From Ottelia alismoides (Eukaryota; Streptophyta; Magnoliopsida; Alismatales; Hydrocharitaceae), in the NCBI GenBank assembly GCA_037367405.1, contig JAZKJV010008273.1, positions 62,001 through 126,000 on the forward strand: a stretch of 64,000 nucleotides of DNA. Reading direction: 5' to 3'. Numbering within the stretch: the stretch's first letter is position 1; each line of letters starts with the position of its first letter. Shown piece after piece: positions 35,330-46,254 of the stretch. The notes below the pieces were generated by a model. That model searched no databases, was not told where the DNA came from, and saw only the letters and a list, made by a program, of their open reading frames with translations. Position numbers and translations under genes: made by a program.

Positions 35330-36060
35330 TCTCTCTCCTTCCTTCTTCTTTTCCCTTCTTCCTTTTCCTTTCCCTGTTGGCATGATGCACGGATGTGCTG
35401 TTGAATTCGATCAAGGGACCACCCAAGCTTCAAGGTCATCCATGACGTCCTCTGGAAAAGATGATCGGGTGCAGCACGTCTGCTCCTCCACCTCAGGGAA
35501 TAACATAATTCTAGGTATATCTCCCAACCCCCCTTCTCTCTTTTCCTTCTTCCCTTCATTAGCTTCTTCTTCTCCCTCTTCCTCTTTTCATAATATCGAT
35601 TCCTCCGTCCATCTGCTCCACCTTTTTATCCGTACCGACGATAAATCTTGCCCCATCTTCTTGACCCCCTCGTTTTCCCTTTCTATCGCATACACCAACC
35701 ACCTCTGGTGATTTGTACCTGAGTCGTAGATCTCTCCATTACCTTCATATAGGATCCTCATCGTCATTCTCCTCTCTTTTGTACATCATGCCTAAGGTCG
35801 AGTCATGAAGGCTCAAACATCTTCTCGTTTGCAAGAACATGAGACTGACACCGGAGCCATCGACAGAATACCTTGCACATGGAAGAACGCCTTGAGCCCT
35901 CACATTGACTCGCATGAGGTGGCTCTGTACTATAGAGATTCATTGCAACCTCGCCGCTCAAGAAAGGCACCTCCGACAGTAGATACGAAGATCGTCGCGC
36001 GTGGAGGGGATGAAGAGCAGCATCAACAACAACGTATGGAGGGGGCGAGGATCTGGCTGC
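35330..36060. other. GC-richer cargo of the Mutator-like element, possibly captured gene sequence
   Basis: Between the AT-rich TIR and the solo LTR lies DNA with CTTCTTCCTT-type leader sequence, then balanced composition. Open frames on both strands (35382-35711 plus; 35803-36087 minus) have no recognised domain. This is how a Pack-MULE capture of a 5' UTR and first exon would look, but the donor gene cannot be identified by eye. Confidence 0.35.
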
Positions 36061-36065
36061 GCAGG

Positions 36066-39000
36066 TGATGAATCTACGATTCGTCATCTTTATTTATTTA
36101 TTTTAGCTTAAAATTCCTTATAAAATACAGGCATATAACATTAACTCCATATTCTTACTAACTTGCGTCTGTGTAAATATTGTACACTTCTTACTAATTG
36201 TAACCTAAAATAAATAAAGAAAGAAAGAAAGGAAAATAAAGAAAAGAAAAAAAGAGGAAGACTGTCTAATGGCTGACCCAAACCCCGAAAGAAGGTCAAT
36301 ACTTGACCTGATCGACCATGAACAAAATAGGGGGAGATAAGGGTCCTTAAGCAGAAAATCAAAAAAATGCGTGTGTGTTGTTGTAAATACTTCTCACTTA
36401 TTTTGTTTATATCTGTATAAAACTAACAGTAATTTATTTGTGTCTTAATTGATCTCAAATCAAATAACTTTCAAAACCAAAGTTATAAATAAAAATGTAT
36501 CCTAATTAATAAAAATAATTACACAATTAAATCATGTACAAAATAAAAGTAGCCACACTTGGAAAAAGCCACTAAGCATTAATTAAAAATCAATTCCGAC
36601 TCCATATGAACTCAAATTGAACCAATCTCACTTCCATTAGATTCTAAATTAAATTACCTTTAAAATGGCCATGGTTTCATACTTTTTGGAGTTATGAGTA
36701 AAAAGTTGGTTTTCCGGGGTGGTTTGTGCAAATTTCCCATGTATTTTGTAAATATTGTATTTGTATATATTTTTAAATTATTCTTATTAATTATTTAAAA
36801 TGAAAATAAAAAAATTAAAACAAAAAAAAGCTAATTTCCTCATTTGCCCTTGTATATAAAGCCATATATGTATATAGTATATGTATATAGTTGCTGATTT
36901 TAATTAACCATCATAAAAAAACAAAAAATGACATTTTTTAATTCAAATAAATAAAGTGACGAAAATTCAAAAAACATTAAATAATTTTGCAAATATTTTT
37001 ATCTCTTTTACTTAATCTCATTTCATCTCTCTTATCTCTTCCACCAAAAAAATCAAAAATTCATTTCAGTTTTCATCTCTTTATCCAAAAAAATTTGAAA
37101 ATTAAAATTTCATTCTATCTTTTCTACTTATATGGCTCCTTCTCCCTCATTTCAACTTGATCAATCTTTAGAGAGAGCAAGCCGATCTCCGAGCAAAAAT
37201 TCCGTCAAGAAAAGAGCCTAGCCTCCGAGCCGTCCGGTGACAGCGAGTCGGCCTTCGTCGAGGCGATCACGGTCAATTTCCGTTCCTAAGGTGAGATCCA
37301 CATTTTTCTTAGTTTTATCATAAGGTTAATCTTATTTTAATTTGTCGCATTTCTAATTCCATCGTCATTTTGTTTTTCTAGATCTTAAAATCCATCACGT
37401 TTTTGATTCGACATCGATGTCAAATTTTCACCTCATTCTCTCGATCTCTCCACGTTTTATTTCTATCGTCCACGATCTCTCAACTCCGGCCGCGTATGGT
37501 GACCAGAGATCGGATTCGAATCTCTCATTTCCTCCGAATCCTCGTTCATTTTTCCGATTGTAAATAAATAAATAATAATAAAATTATTTGTTTCTTTTTC
37601 TCTAACGTTTGTTTTACATGGTCATTTAAAAAACACAAAAAAATTAAAATAAAAAAATTAAAAAAATTCTATATCCTATTTTTAATTTCTATTTTTTTGG
37701 ATTTACAAAAAATATAATCATAATAAGTTTTTTATTCACTATTTACAATTCAAAAAATAAAATAAAAAAAGAGACAGCAGCAGGGCCGCCTCCCCCTGCC
37801 ACTTCGGCCGGACCACCGCCGCACCTTCAACGGCCATCCTCCGACCACCACCAGCCACCTGCCTCTTTCATCGACCCCCATCACCACCATCGTCGCAGCC
37901 ACCTGCGATTGGGCGCCCCTCCATCATCCATCTCAGGCCACCACCACTGCATCAAGCATCCATCGTCCCTGCAGGACCTCATCAACCGTCGCCGCCCTTA
38001 GCGCTCCAGTACCCACGCGCCGCCGACCCCCTTGGCCGCGCCAGCATCGCCGCCCTCACCATCGACCGCGCCGCGCGTCCTTCGTCCTCCTCAGGCGTCC
38101 AACGCCACCGTACGCCGCACTTCAGCCACCTAAGCGCCCTCACCAGCCGTTGCAGCCCCCCTTGCGTGGAGAAGAAGCAAGGGGCGTCACCCATACGTCC
38201 CTGTGCGTGAGACAAAGAAGGAACCCTAGGGCTTGAGATAAAAAAATTCTTGGGAAAATGTCAATTATACCCCGAACGTTCTCAACTTTACAGAAAGGCC
38301 CTTGCCAGAATCAAGCTACATTTGGGCAAAATTACATCTGAGCCCCTAGAATTTTCATATCTGCCAAAAAGCCATTTGCAGAATAGAACACGTGCTTTGC
38401 ACGCATTAATTGGGTAATTTGCACATTCCCCACTCTGTTTATTTTTTTATTATTTATTTAATGCAAGAACCTAAACTATTTATATTTCAGTCCTTATTAT
38501 CCAGACATTATCTATACATATGTTTTTGAATGAAATAAATGTTATTTTTTATCTAAAAATCTTGCAAAAATTACGTTATGCTCCTGATGAGATTATCTTC
38601 CTAACATAAATTTTTCATTGCATTTTGAATTTTATTTATTATTACTAAAAAATAAAAAACATGTCATTTTTTCCTTGAAATTCAAATATTCATAAAAATT
38701 CAAAAATAACTTTTAAAATTCCAAAAGAATTAGGGTAGTTTCATTTCATTGTCTTTTAATTTCTGATCAATTTTTGTGCATTAACTCTTTATAAAATCAA
38801 AAAAAATTGAAAAACATCAAAAATCTTATAAAAATCATAAAAATTCTACAAAAATCAAAATATTATGATTTCAGTTTCTGTTTGTAGATAATTTCTTATA
38901 TTTTTGTCATAAAAATAATTGTCAGGAGTTTTGTATACTTAAAATATTTTTAAGTTGTAAATTACTCTAGGATGTGCACATTTTCGTATTTTCCCACTGT

Positions 39001-39439
39001 TTGATTTTTAGAAAAATACAAAAAATCTGAAAATTCACAAAAATTCTCAAAAATATTTCAAAATTTTTAAAACTTAAAATTATTTTCTCTGGATTTTTCT
39101 GAGTATTTTTGATAAACTGAAAAATTGCAAAAAGAGTTGGTGTGCATATTTTTGATCTTGGGAATATTGCTTCGTGTTATTTTTGAAAATTAAAAAAATA
39201 AAAAGATAAAAAAATCACAAAACTAAGGATAGTTATCCTTTGAGATTCTTATTTTCTCTTAATTGATTTTTGATTAATTGAATAACCCTCGGGAATTGTA
39301 GCCTCACTGAGTTCGACACTTTCCGCTATACAGGTTAATGAGTAGCAAAAGAAAATGGTTTGTTTGTCACGTGATTTTTGGGGATCGCAACGATATTTTT
39401 ATCATTAATTTCCGTCCTTGAGAAAAAATGTGCTCAACA
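36066..39439 (+). mobile_element. Solo LTR of the long-LTR family (copy B)
   Basis: Starts TGATGAATCTACGATTCGTC and ends near GTGCTCAACA. Flanks GCAGG (36061-36065) and ACAGG (39440-39444) match at 4 of 5 bases. About 240 bp in it carries GACCATGAACAAAATAGGGG, cognate to GTCGACAAGGAATAAAGTAG in the copies at 55095 and 62367. GAGTTCGACACTTTCC near 39310 corresponds to the conserved near-3' motif. A GC-rich CCACC/GCCGCC island (37780-38230) lies inside. No internal coding follows, so it is most likely a solo LTR inside the Mutator-like element. Confidence 0.72.
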
Positions 39440-39750
39440 ACAGGGGAGAGGGTGGTGCTGAGGACAATTGAGGGAGGTGGAAGGGAAGGGGTTGTAAGGA
39501 GGCCAATGTGTGAGAGAGGAAGAAGGATGGAAGCTTTTGTAAATTTCCAAAGAAAGATGGTAATATGTACCTCTTTTTAACAAAATCTAGTTAAATTTAG
39601 TAGACAAATAGATGAAAGTTAACTATATAATCTGTGGCGGTAAGAGTTAATAAATTTAAGAGGTCGATGGGATAATAACGATGTTTACAAAGTCGAGAAG
39701 GTAATTTACAAAGATAGTAAGGTTTGTGGTGTAAAAATCCCAAACATAAT

Positions 39751-41110
39751 AGATTTAAATATAAAAATATACAAAATATGATGTAGCAATGATTTGGGTC
39801 ATCATATTCTATAATTGCGAGGACTAAAATTTTGACTTGCGACAGTTAACTATTGTACAAAATCCGTTGACAATAGTAGAATAGTCAAGGAACTGTAGCG
39901 ACAATTAGTTCATTGTCACTACGTCGATGAAAAATCCCGTTTCATTTATATCTAAAAACTATAAACCTAAAATGTCTCTTTATGCCAATCAAAACCTCAT
40001 TTAAAAAAAAAGTAATTACAATTTTTCGTTGCTACACTTCGTGACTATTACAGTAATATGTTGCCCTATAAATGTGATTTAAAATGTTTACATAATAATG
40101 ATATAAATGTGTGTGTGTCTATATATATATATTTATTTATATTTATATATATAAAAAAGCTCCCAAGGAAAATAAATATTGCAATAAATAAGGACACGGA
40201 AAGACCCTCTTGTCTTCATCAATTTAAAATGCTTAATGTGTGATTCCCCCTCCACAATTTGTCACGAAAGTTGTTTGATCTTGCATGCAATCATGAACAT
40301 GCAGATGCCATATATTATTAAGGGCCCCAATTATAGTACATTTGCTTCTCCCATGTTTTCCCCCTAGTATGTATGTGTTTGTGTATACATATAACAACAA
40401 ATATTAACACAATATGTATATTGGAATATAATTATGAAAATATTATTATATTGAATGGAAATGTTAATTTAAATTTAAATGATATATTTTACAAAATTCA
40501 TTTTTTTACAATGTGCAGTTTATACTTTTATAAAACTGTTACAGAGTGTTTACTAAATTAACAGTGCCCTTTACAATTTTAGAGAAGCCCCCACCTCATT
40601 TGAAAAGTCCCCTATATATATAAAGTTACGAAAGAAACAACCCTTCAATATTAAAAGGGATGTCAATATAAGACTACCCAATAAATATCTGACTCGAAGC
40701 ATCTACATCTAATTGATACTAAAAAAATAGCTTAAGACAATGGATGATTTAATAATTTTTATCAAATCTTCTTGTTGTTAAATTTATGATTACCAATTAA
40801 TATTTAACAACAATTCGTAAATTAATAATTACTAATTTAGAAATAATTAATATAGATAAAGAAAAAAATCAATGGGTAGTCAACGTTACATCCTTTAGCC
40901 ATGAAAATTTTCCAATGAAAATTTATATAGATCAAGAGATAATTTTACTATAAAAAATGTTTGTCTACATGATAATAAATATCTAAATTATTTGTCGCCA
41001 TAGTCCAGTTTGTTGTAACGGAGTGAAAACAACTCATGTTCGGATTTAGATTGGAATGTGTAAATTTTCAATAGACAAGTAAACTTAGTTCCAACCCAAT
41101 ATCTAAACAC
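39751..41110. other. AT-rich, non-coding
   Basis: No gene recognised. Near 39780-40050 several GTGACTA/TAGCGACA-like words occur (for example ATTGTCACTAC at 39914), which may be subterminal repeats of an unidentified DNA transposon. (TA)n and TTTATATATATA runs lie at 40120-40155. Confidence 0.35.
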
Positions 41111-41113
41111 TTA

Positions 41114-41369
41114 TGGAGCATTCGATTCATGAATAAACATGAATAAGATGGAGAATAAGGAGAATAATGGTCTATTCTTTGTTCGGCTGGAAACATATGA
41201 ATAAGGAGAATAATATGGAATAAGGGTACATGTAAGGTGGAATAAAATAAGAATAATAGTAGAATAAGGTGAAACAATGATAGTGGATGGGAATAGCCGT
41301 AATCTTGGAACCACATCGAGCAATGAATTGATCATTTATTCCAGTACTTATCTCCAAATGAACATGGCC
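41114..41369. mobile_element. Harbinger-type MITE, copy 2
   Basis: TTA flanks both sides (41111-41113, 41370-41372). The left end reads TGGAGCATTCGATTCATGAA; the right end ends GAACATGGCC. Internal words ATATGAATAAGGAGAATAAT and GTGGATGGGAATAG also occur in copy 1 at 27373-27611. Its first 100 bp match the left end of the Harbinger element at 19136 especially well. It is 256 bp and non-coding. Confidence 0.85.
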
Positions 41370-41372
41370 TTA

Positions 41373-44300
41373 TGTGTGTAGATACATACTTGTACAAACA
41401 TACCTACATACATACACATAACAACATTACATTGCAAATTATTTTATATATCTGTGAGAAATTCAAAGTTTACATAGTTCACAAATACGAGGAGTTATGT
41501 ACATCTTATTTACAATATTCAAGAGGATCGATGATTTTTAAAAATATTGTTGACATCTTTCTTTCCAGCAGAACCAATTAAAATAAATATAGAGATGAGC
41601 ATTGGTAAAATATGGTATGTTTCCTCAAAATAACGAGAGGAAAAAAGTTTTTTTTCTAATAACAAGCATTTTCTAGAAATATGCATTTATTTACCAATTT
41701 AAATAATTTCTTCCCTTTAAAGTATCAATAATTGAAGGAAAATTATTTAGAAATGATCAAGCAAAAAAAAACACTTTAAACAACATTTTCCATCCCATAT
41801 GTCTATGTATAAGGGGACAATCATTCCCTGAAATTATTGTATATTTGATACAAAAGGTGTAATGTGTAAATCCATGCAAAAATCAACAAGCCACATATAT
41901 CCATCAGACTAAAAGCTTTACATTGCAAATGCATGTCTTATACAATCATATGCCCATGTATTAGTCCTTGGACATAGTTATGACATGAGACATTTTTCTT
42001 GTAGAATAATGTGTGTGTGGGGGTGGGGGGGGGGGGGGGGGTAAGAAGACAATTGGGAATGATATCCTCCAACTTTCCCTTGTGAAAAACCAAACATATT
42101 GTGCTCCTTTTGGCACCATCTCATTGATTGGTGGTTGCCGTAAGAATTCTTCCATTCCCCATAAAAGCCACAATATGTTGGCCACTGTTTTATTGTAGAT
42201 TTCGAGGTTGTGGTTTCCCTTTTTTATTGATGCTACTACTAGTGGATTTCATTTATGATTAGAATAATAATGGTACCTTATTGGTTTTACACAAATTTGT
42301 AATATGATATGCAATGAGATTGGGGAAAATTAGGTGGAAGACAAATAGAAGATAAAATAATGGAACTATTTGAGGTGATCCCAAGAAGATATAAAGTGTC
42401 ATGGGAGTTATTATGGTGATTTTTTAATGTAAAAGGAGTATATTGGTATTTCCATGCACATCATACTTCAAAAAATGTGGTATAAGAGTTTCTTTACACT
42501 CTTGTGTTATTTTCATAAAAGAAACAACAAGAAGACATGATGTAAGCATGGAGTAGGCCCATTGTTGAATCACAATACATCCTTGTGTAATGTATTTGTG
42601 CTTGTTTATCTTCTTCTGTGATTTCTACTAGTGTTTATTGATCAAATATGTTCTTGACACGATTAACACAAACAACTTAGAAAGTCATGGATATGATTAG
42701 ATTGCGACAATTGATAATATAGATGTTTACAAGAAGATGGGAGTCTAAATCAGCAAAAGTTGAATCACATGAAGAGGAGAAAAAAAGAAGGTAATTAAAG
42801 TAGAAGGTGGGCTTGGAAAGAAGTAGCAGCTAAATAAAGTTTGGAAGTACCAATTGTACATTAGAAGATTTGCACAAGCTTTTTGTTTGCATCTCTTTAT
42901 CTTTGTTGAGAGGCACCCAAAGTAGTCTTAAGTAATCTTTAAAGGGCTTGTACTCCCAAAACATATATACATGTTCTCTACCTATCTCACATCTAGAAAC
43001 AGACATGGCATGCACACATATAAATAGAATTCACCATAAGATCATAACACATTTAAGTTGGGAAATCGATTCTTGAGCTTGAAGGTTTTGAGTCAAAGAT
43101 GGGATGGATAGTGAGTACCTTTGTTCCAATTGTCGATTTGTACTTTGGCCTCTTCTTCTTATTTGGGATATTAGAAAGTATATTTTTCACTTGAAAAAAA
43201 TATCCATTCGTTTCATCAATTGTGAAAGTATGGTCTAAATCATTGAAGTGAAGGGGTTTTATGATGGTTTTTGCGTAATTTGATATGTATATTTTCAAAT
43301 TCACATATGAGAGTTGATTATCAATGATCATTCGTTGCTTTTTTCAAGATATCTTTATCTAATAGTTGCTATAAATAGCAATAATAATTGGAAAAAATGG
43401 AGCTACTTTGGTTACTCCCACTTCATTTTCGTTATTTTTTGTTTTTCTGAAAAATACTTTGAAAAAAATAGGGTGAAAATAGTGGTGAAAATACATGAAG
43501 AGATTTCAAGATACCTATATATTGGAGAGATATAGTGGGAGTAATTTTTCAAAACAAAATATTATATATCTCTAATATATAGTAATTTTCAAAACAAAAT
43601 ACTGTCATGCATTTTCCCACTATATCTCTCCAATATGTAGGTATTTTTGAAAAATTACTCCCATTATACTCTGCATATTTTTTCTAATTTCGTCAGAAAC
43701 ATAGACTCCTATGCCCTCCATCTAGAACAGGTTGATTACAATAATTTTAGGACCTTAAAACTACTTGCTCTAGATGGATAAAGACTCTGATAAAATTGAA
43801 ATGACATATTAGAGAGATATAATGATGAAAATATATTATGGTATTTTTCAAAAAATAGAATTTAACCGAAAACTGGGACTTATGAATCCACATTTTTCTA
43901 ATAATTAACATAACATTTAAGAAGAAAGGTAGTAGATGATTGTTGCAAGCATTATAAAAAAAGAACATGTTAGGCATTGCATATTCTAAGTAAATAAATT
44001 TTAATATATTTAATATCGATGTATCAAAAATTTCAAAATTATCTGTCATTATAGATCCATTTTGATGTTTTGGTTATTTCTAAAATATTCATTACCTTGT
44101 TCAAAATCTATGAGTAGCAGCAAAATTAGTATTATGTCATATATATATAATATCGTTTTTTCATCATTTCTTTTATTTTGGGATTTTTGCCCTTATGCCC
44201 TTTCGAGTTTTCATCATTTCACTTATGCTCTATCTTTTTTGCTATAATAATTGTGTATATCCTTCGATTATTTTATTTATTTAACCAAAAGGCAATGCTT

Positions 44301-45149
44301 ATAAACTTTATAAGAATAAAAAAGCACGTGTTGGTGCCATAAAGGCAAGGATATAAGTGTAATTGCAAAAATCAAAAGAGCACAATTCACAAAATCCCTT
44401 TTATTTTAAAAATTAAAATAGGGCTTTATGACTCATAATACGGCAGCACTCAAATTAACTCATATGTTGAAATTTGACATCCAAAGAAAAAGGGTTAAAT
44501 TCTTTAGGCCATTTCTCACAAAGATATATTTTTAATTATGTAGAATGTAGGGGTATATGTGTAATGAAAAATAGTTATACGGACATATACGAAAAACTTG
44601 AAATTTTTAGTCACATAAAATTAGACTGTCCAAAATAGGCCATGAATTTTTTTATAGGTTAATCCCTTTAAACATTGCCTATTAACTTTAAATCTCCATT
44701 TTAGGGTTGTGTTAGGTAGTCGATAACTATTGTAAAAAATAGTCGAATCTTTCAACATAGATTTGAGAAAGAATTCATGTAGCCGATCTTATTTATAATG
44801 GGAGATGGCTTCACCATTTTTTATTGCCTATTAACTTTAATGGCATATTTTTATTTCAAATATCGTAATTAGCATTTTCTCGCCAACAATAAAATTCCCA
44901 AAACGCCATTAAATTGGGTGTGGGCTTGTAGAAGGCCATTGGGCTTAACCATTGACAAAATTAAAAGTTATCTCAATGAATAATTTGAAGGGTATTACAA
45001 AAAAGTCATAAACCACACTTCGATTCCCGCTAGGAATCTCATTTTTAAATGAAACATAGATGGGCTTAATATTTTTTTAAAAATCAAATACATGCCTTCA
45101 TGAGCTTCTACGATTCTTTCGTGTCGACACTAAACCTTAAAATTGAAAG
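41373..45149. other. Long AT-rich intergenic stretch
   Basis: No gene, RNA or known element was recognised over about 3.8 kb. It contains the G-rich run at 42011-42042 and a cluster of mutually inverted 20-27-nt words at 43511-43665. Open frames are short and AT-driven. Confidence 0.45.
42011..42042. repeat. (TG)n then long G homopolymer
   Basis: A GTGTGTGTGG run passes into about 18 consecutive G after a single T. It could form a G-quadruplex and is prone to length error. Confidence 0.85.
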
Positions 45150-45679
45150 TTCAAATCTATCTTTGCTGCGTTTGAAAATAACAAGAACTCCAATTGAGAA
45201 TCAACCCATAATTGAGGTCCTTTTTTGTAATTTTTTTGTAATTTTTACCTTGGGTATTTTTTAGCATATCTTCTGTTGTCAGATATATGACAATGGATAT
45301 TATATGTTGTAAAAATATTTTTTGCTCTTGTAATTTGCAATAAATCATATATTCATGGCTATTTTGTATATCAACGATTATGACATTTTTGTTAAATTTT
45401 TGTACTGACCATTGATGATTTAGCAATTATTAGAAAAAAGTTAATAAATAATAGGTATTATGTGATTCTTGCTAGTGATATAACGACGAGTACGATATTC
45501 GTTACCAATCTAAAAAGTGAAGCGACAGATCCCATTGACGAGTAAAAGACATCATATGTTCAACATCTATGAGTTAAACAATTAGGATTCCGATACAAGA
45601 TCCTAGTTCGTCCTTATAAGTGCATTCATTCATTAATCTCAGATAGGGAGTGAAAAATCAATCACTTTTATTGATATAT
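45150..45679. other. Possible copia 3' LTR remnant
   Basis: This lies downstream of a copia pol end on the minus strand. GTGGGAGATTGCCGGGCA just after the pol end is the kind of sequence that precedes copia 3' LTRs. I could not define LTR termini, and no gene is visible. Confidence 0.3.
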
Positions 45680-46254
45680 AAAAAGGATCACAATAACATT
45701 TATTGTAGAAATTGTTTGCCTTAAGATCACATGCCCGGCAATCTCCCACTATCCCTCAAACCATTCATGTACAATCCTTAAAACCATACTCAGTACATGC
45801 TGGTCGAAAATCATCTGGGATAAAGGTTTAGTAATGGGATCATCAACGTTATCGACAGAGGTCACCTTAGTGACGATGATTTCACCATGTTTTTATATCT
45901 CACGAATTATGTAATATTTCCTTTCCATGTGTTTGCTCTTTTGATATCATTTGGGCTACTTCACCTGAGTTATGGCTTCCGTGTTATCGCAGAGCAGCGG
46001 GATAGAAATATCAAAAGAACCTTTAGGATGAACTTGTGCAACCACACCGCCTCCTTTGTAGCATATGATATGTCAATGTATCAAGCTTCTGTCGTCAAAT
46101 CAGTCATGGTTTCCTGCTTCTTGCTTCTCCAGCTCACAACACCAACGTTCAACAAGACTACGAAGTCTGGAATTGACTTGCGATCATTAATGTTAGATTG
46201 GAAGTCTAGATATGTGTATCCTAAGACTTGAATATCACTATCTCCAAAGATCAA
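45680..46254 (-). pseudogene. Ty1/copia RNase H and pol C-terminus (outer element)
   Basis: The minus strand reads IFGDSDIQVLGYTYLDFQSN, DRKSIPDFVVLLN, GVVSWRSKKQETMTDLTTEA, YIDISYATKEAVWLHKF, then after shifts KRANTWKGNIT and DNVDDPITKP-like words before the end near 45740. This is the copia RNase H domain (YxDxDxxxxxDxRKS, SWRSKKQ, E-A-EY, KEAVWL) and the C-terminal tail. Stops and frameshifts are frequent. Upstream RT is absent: at 46255 the sequence switches to the LTR end of another copia, which has inserted here. Confidence 0.8.

Larger units (their letters stand above)
35127..39741. mobile_element. Mutator-like element with long TIRs, 9-bp TSD and nested solo LTR
   Basis: The left end starts GGGATTTCTACCCCCATGAA and continues through ATCTTTGTAAATTACCTTC to about 35290. 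The right end on the other strand reads GGGATTTTTACACCACAAAC and also has ATCTTTGTAAATTACCTTC, followed by matching TTGTAAAC and TTATCC words, so the inverted ends are well over 100 bp. Flanks AAATATAAT (35118-35126) and AAACATAAT (39742-39750) match at 8 of 9 bases. Long ends and a 9-bp duplication are Mutator features. No MURA transposase is visible. The GC-richer stretch 35330-36060, with CT-rich and coding-like composition, may be captured host DNA. Confidence 0.8.

Noticed and set aside
39860..40050. Possible CACTA transposon end (ATTGTCACTAC and similar words)
   Set aside because: No CACTA terminus with an inverted partner and 3-bp duplication could be located.
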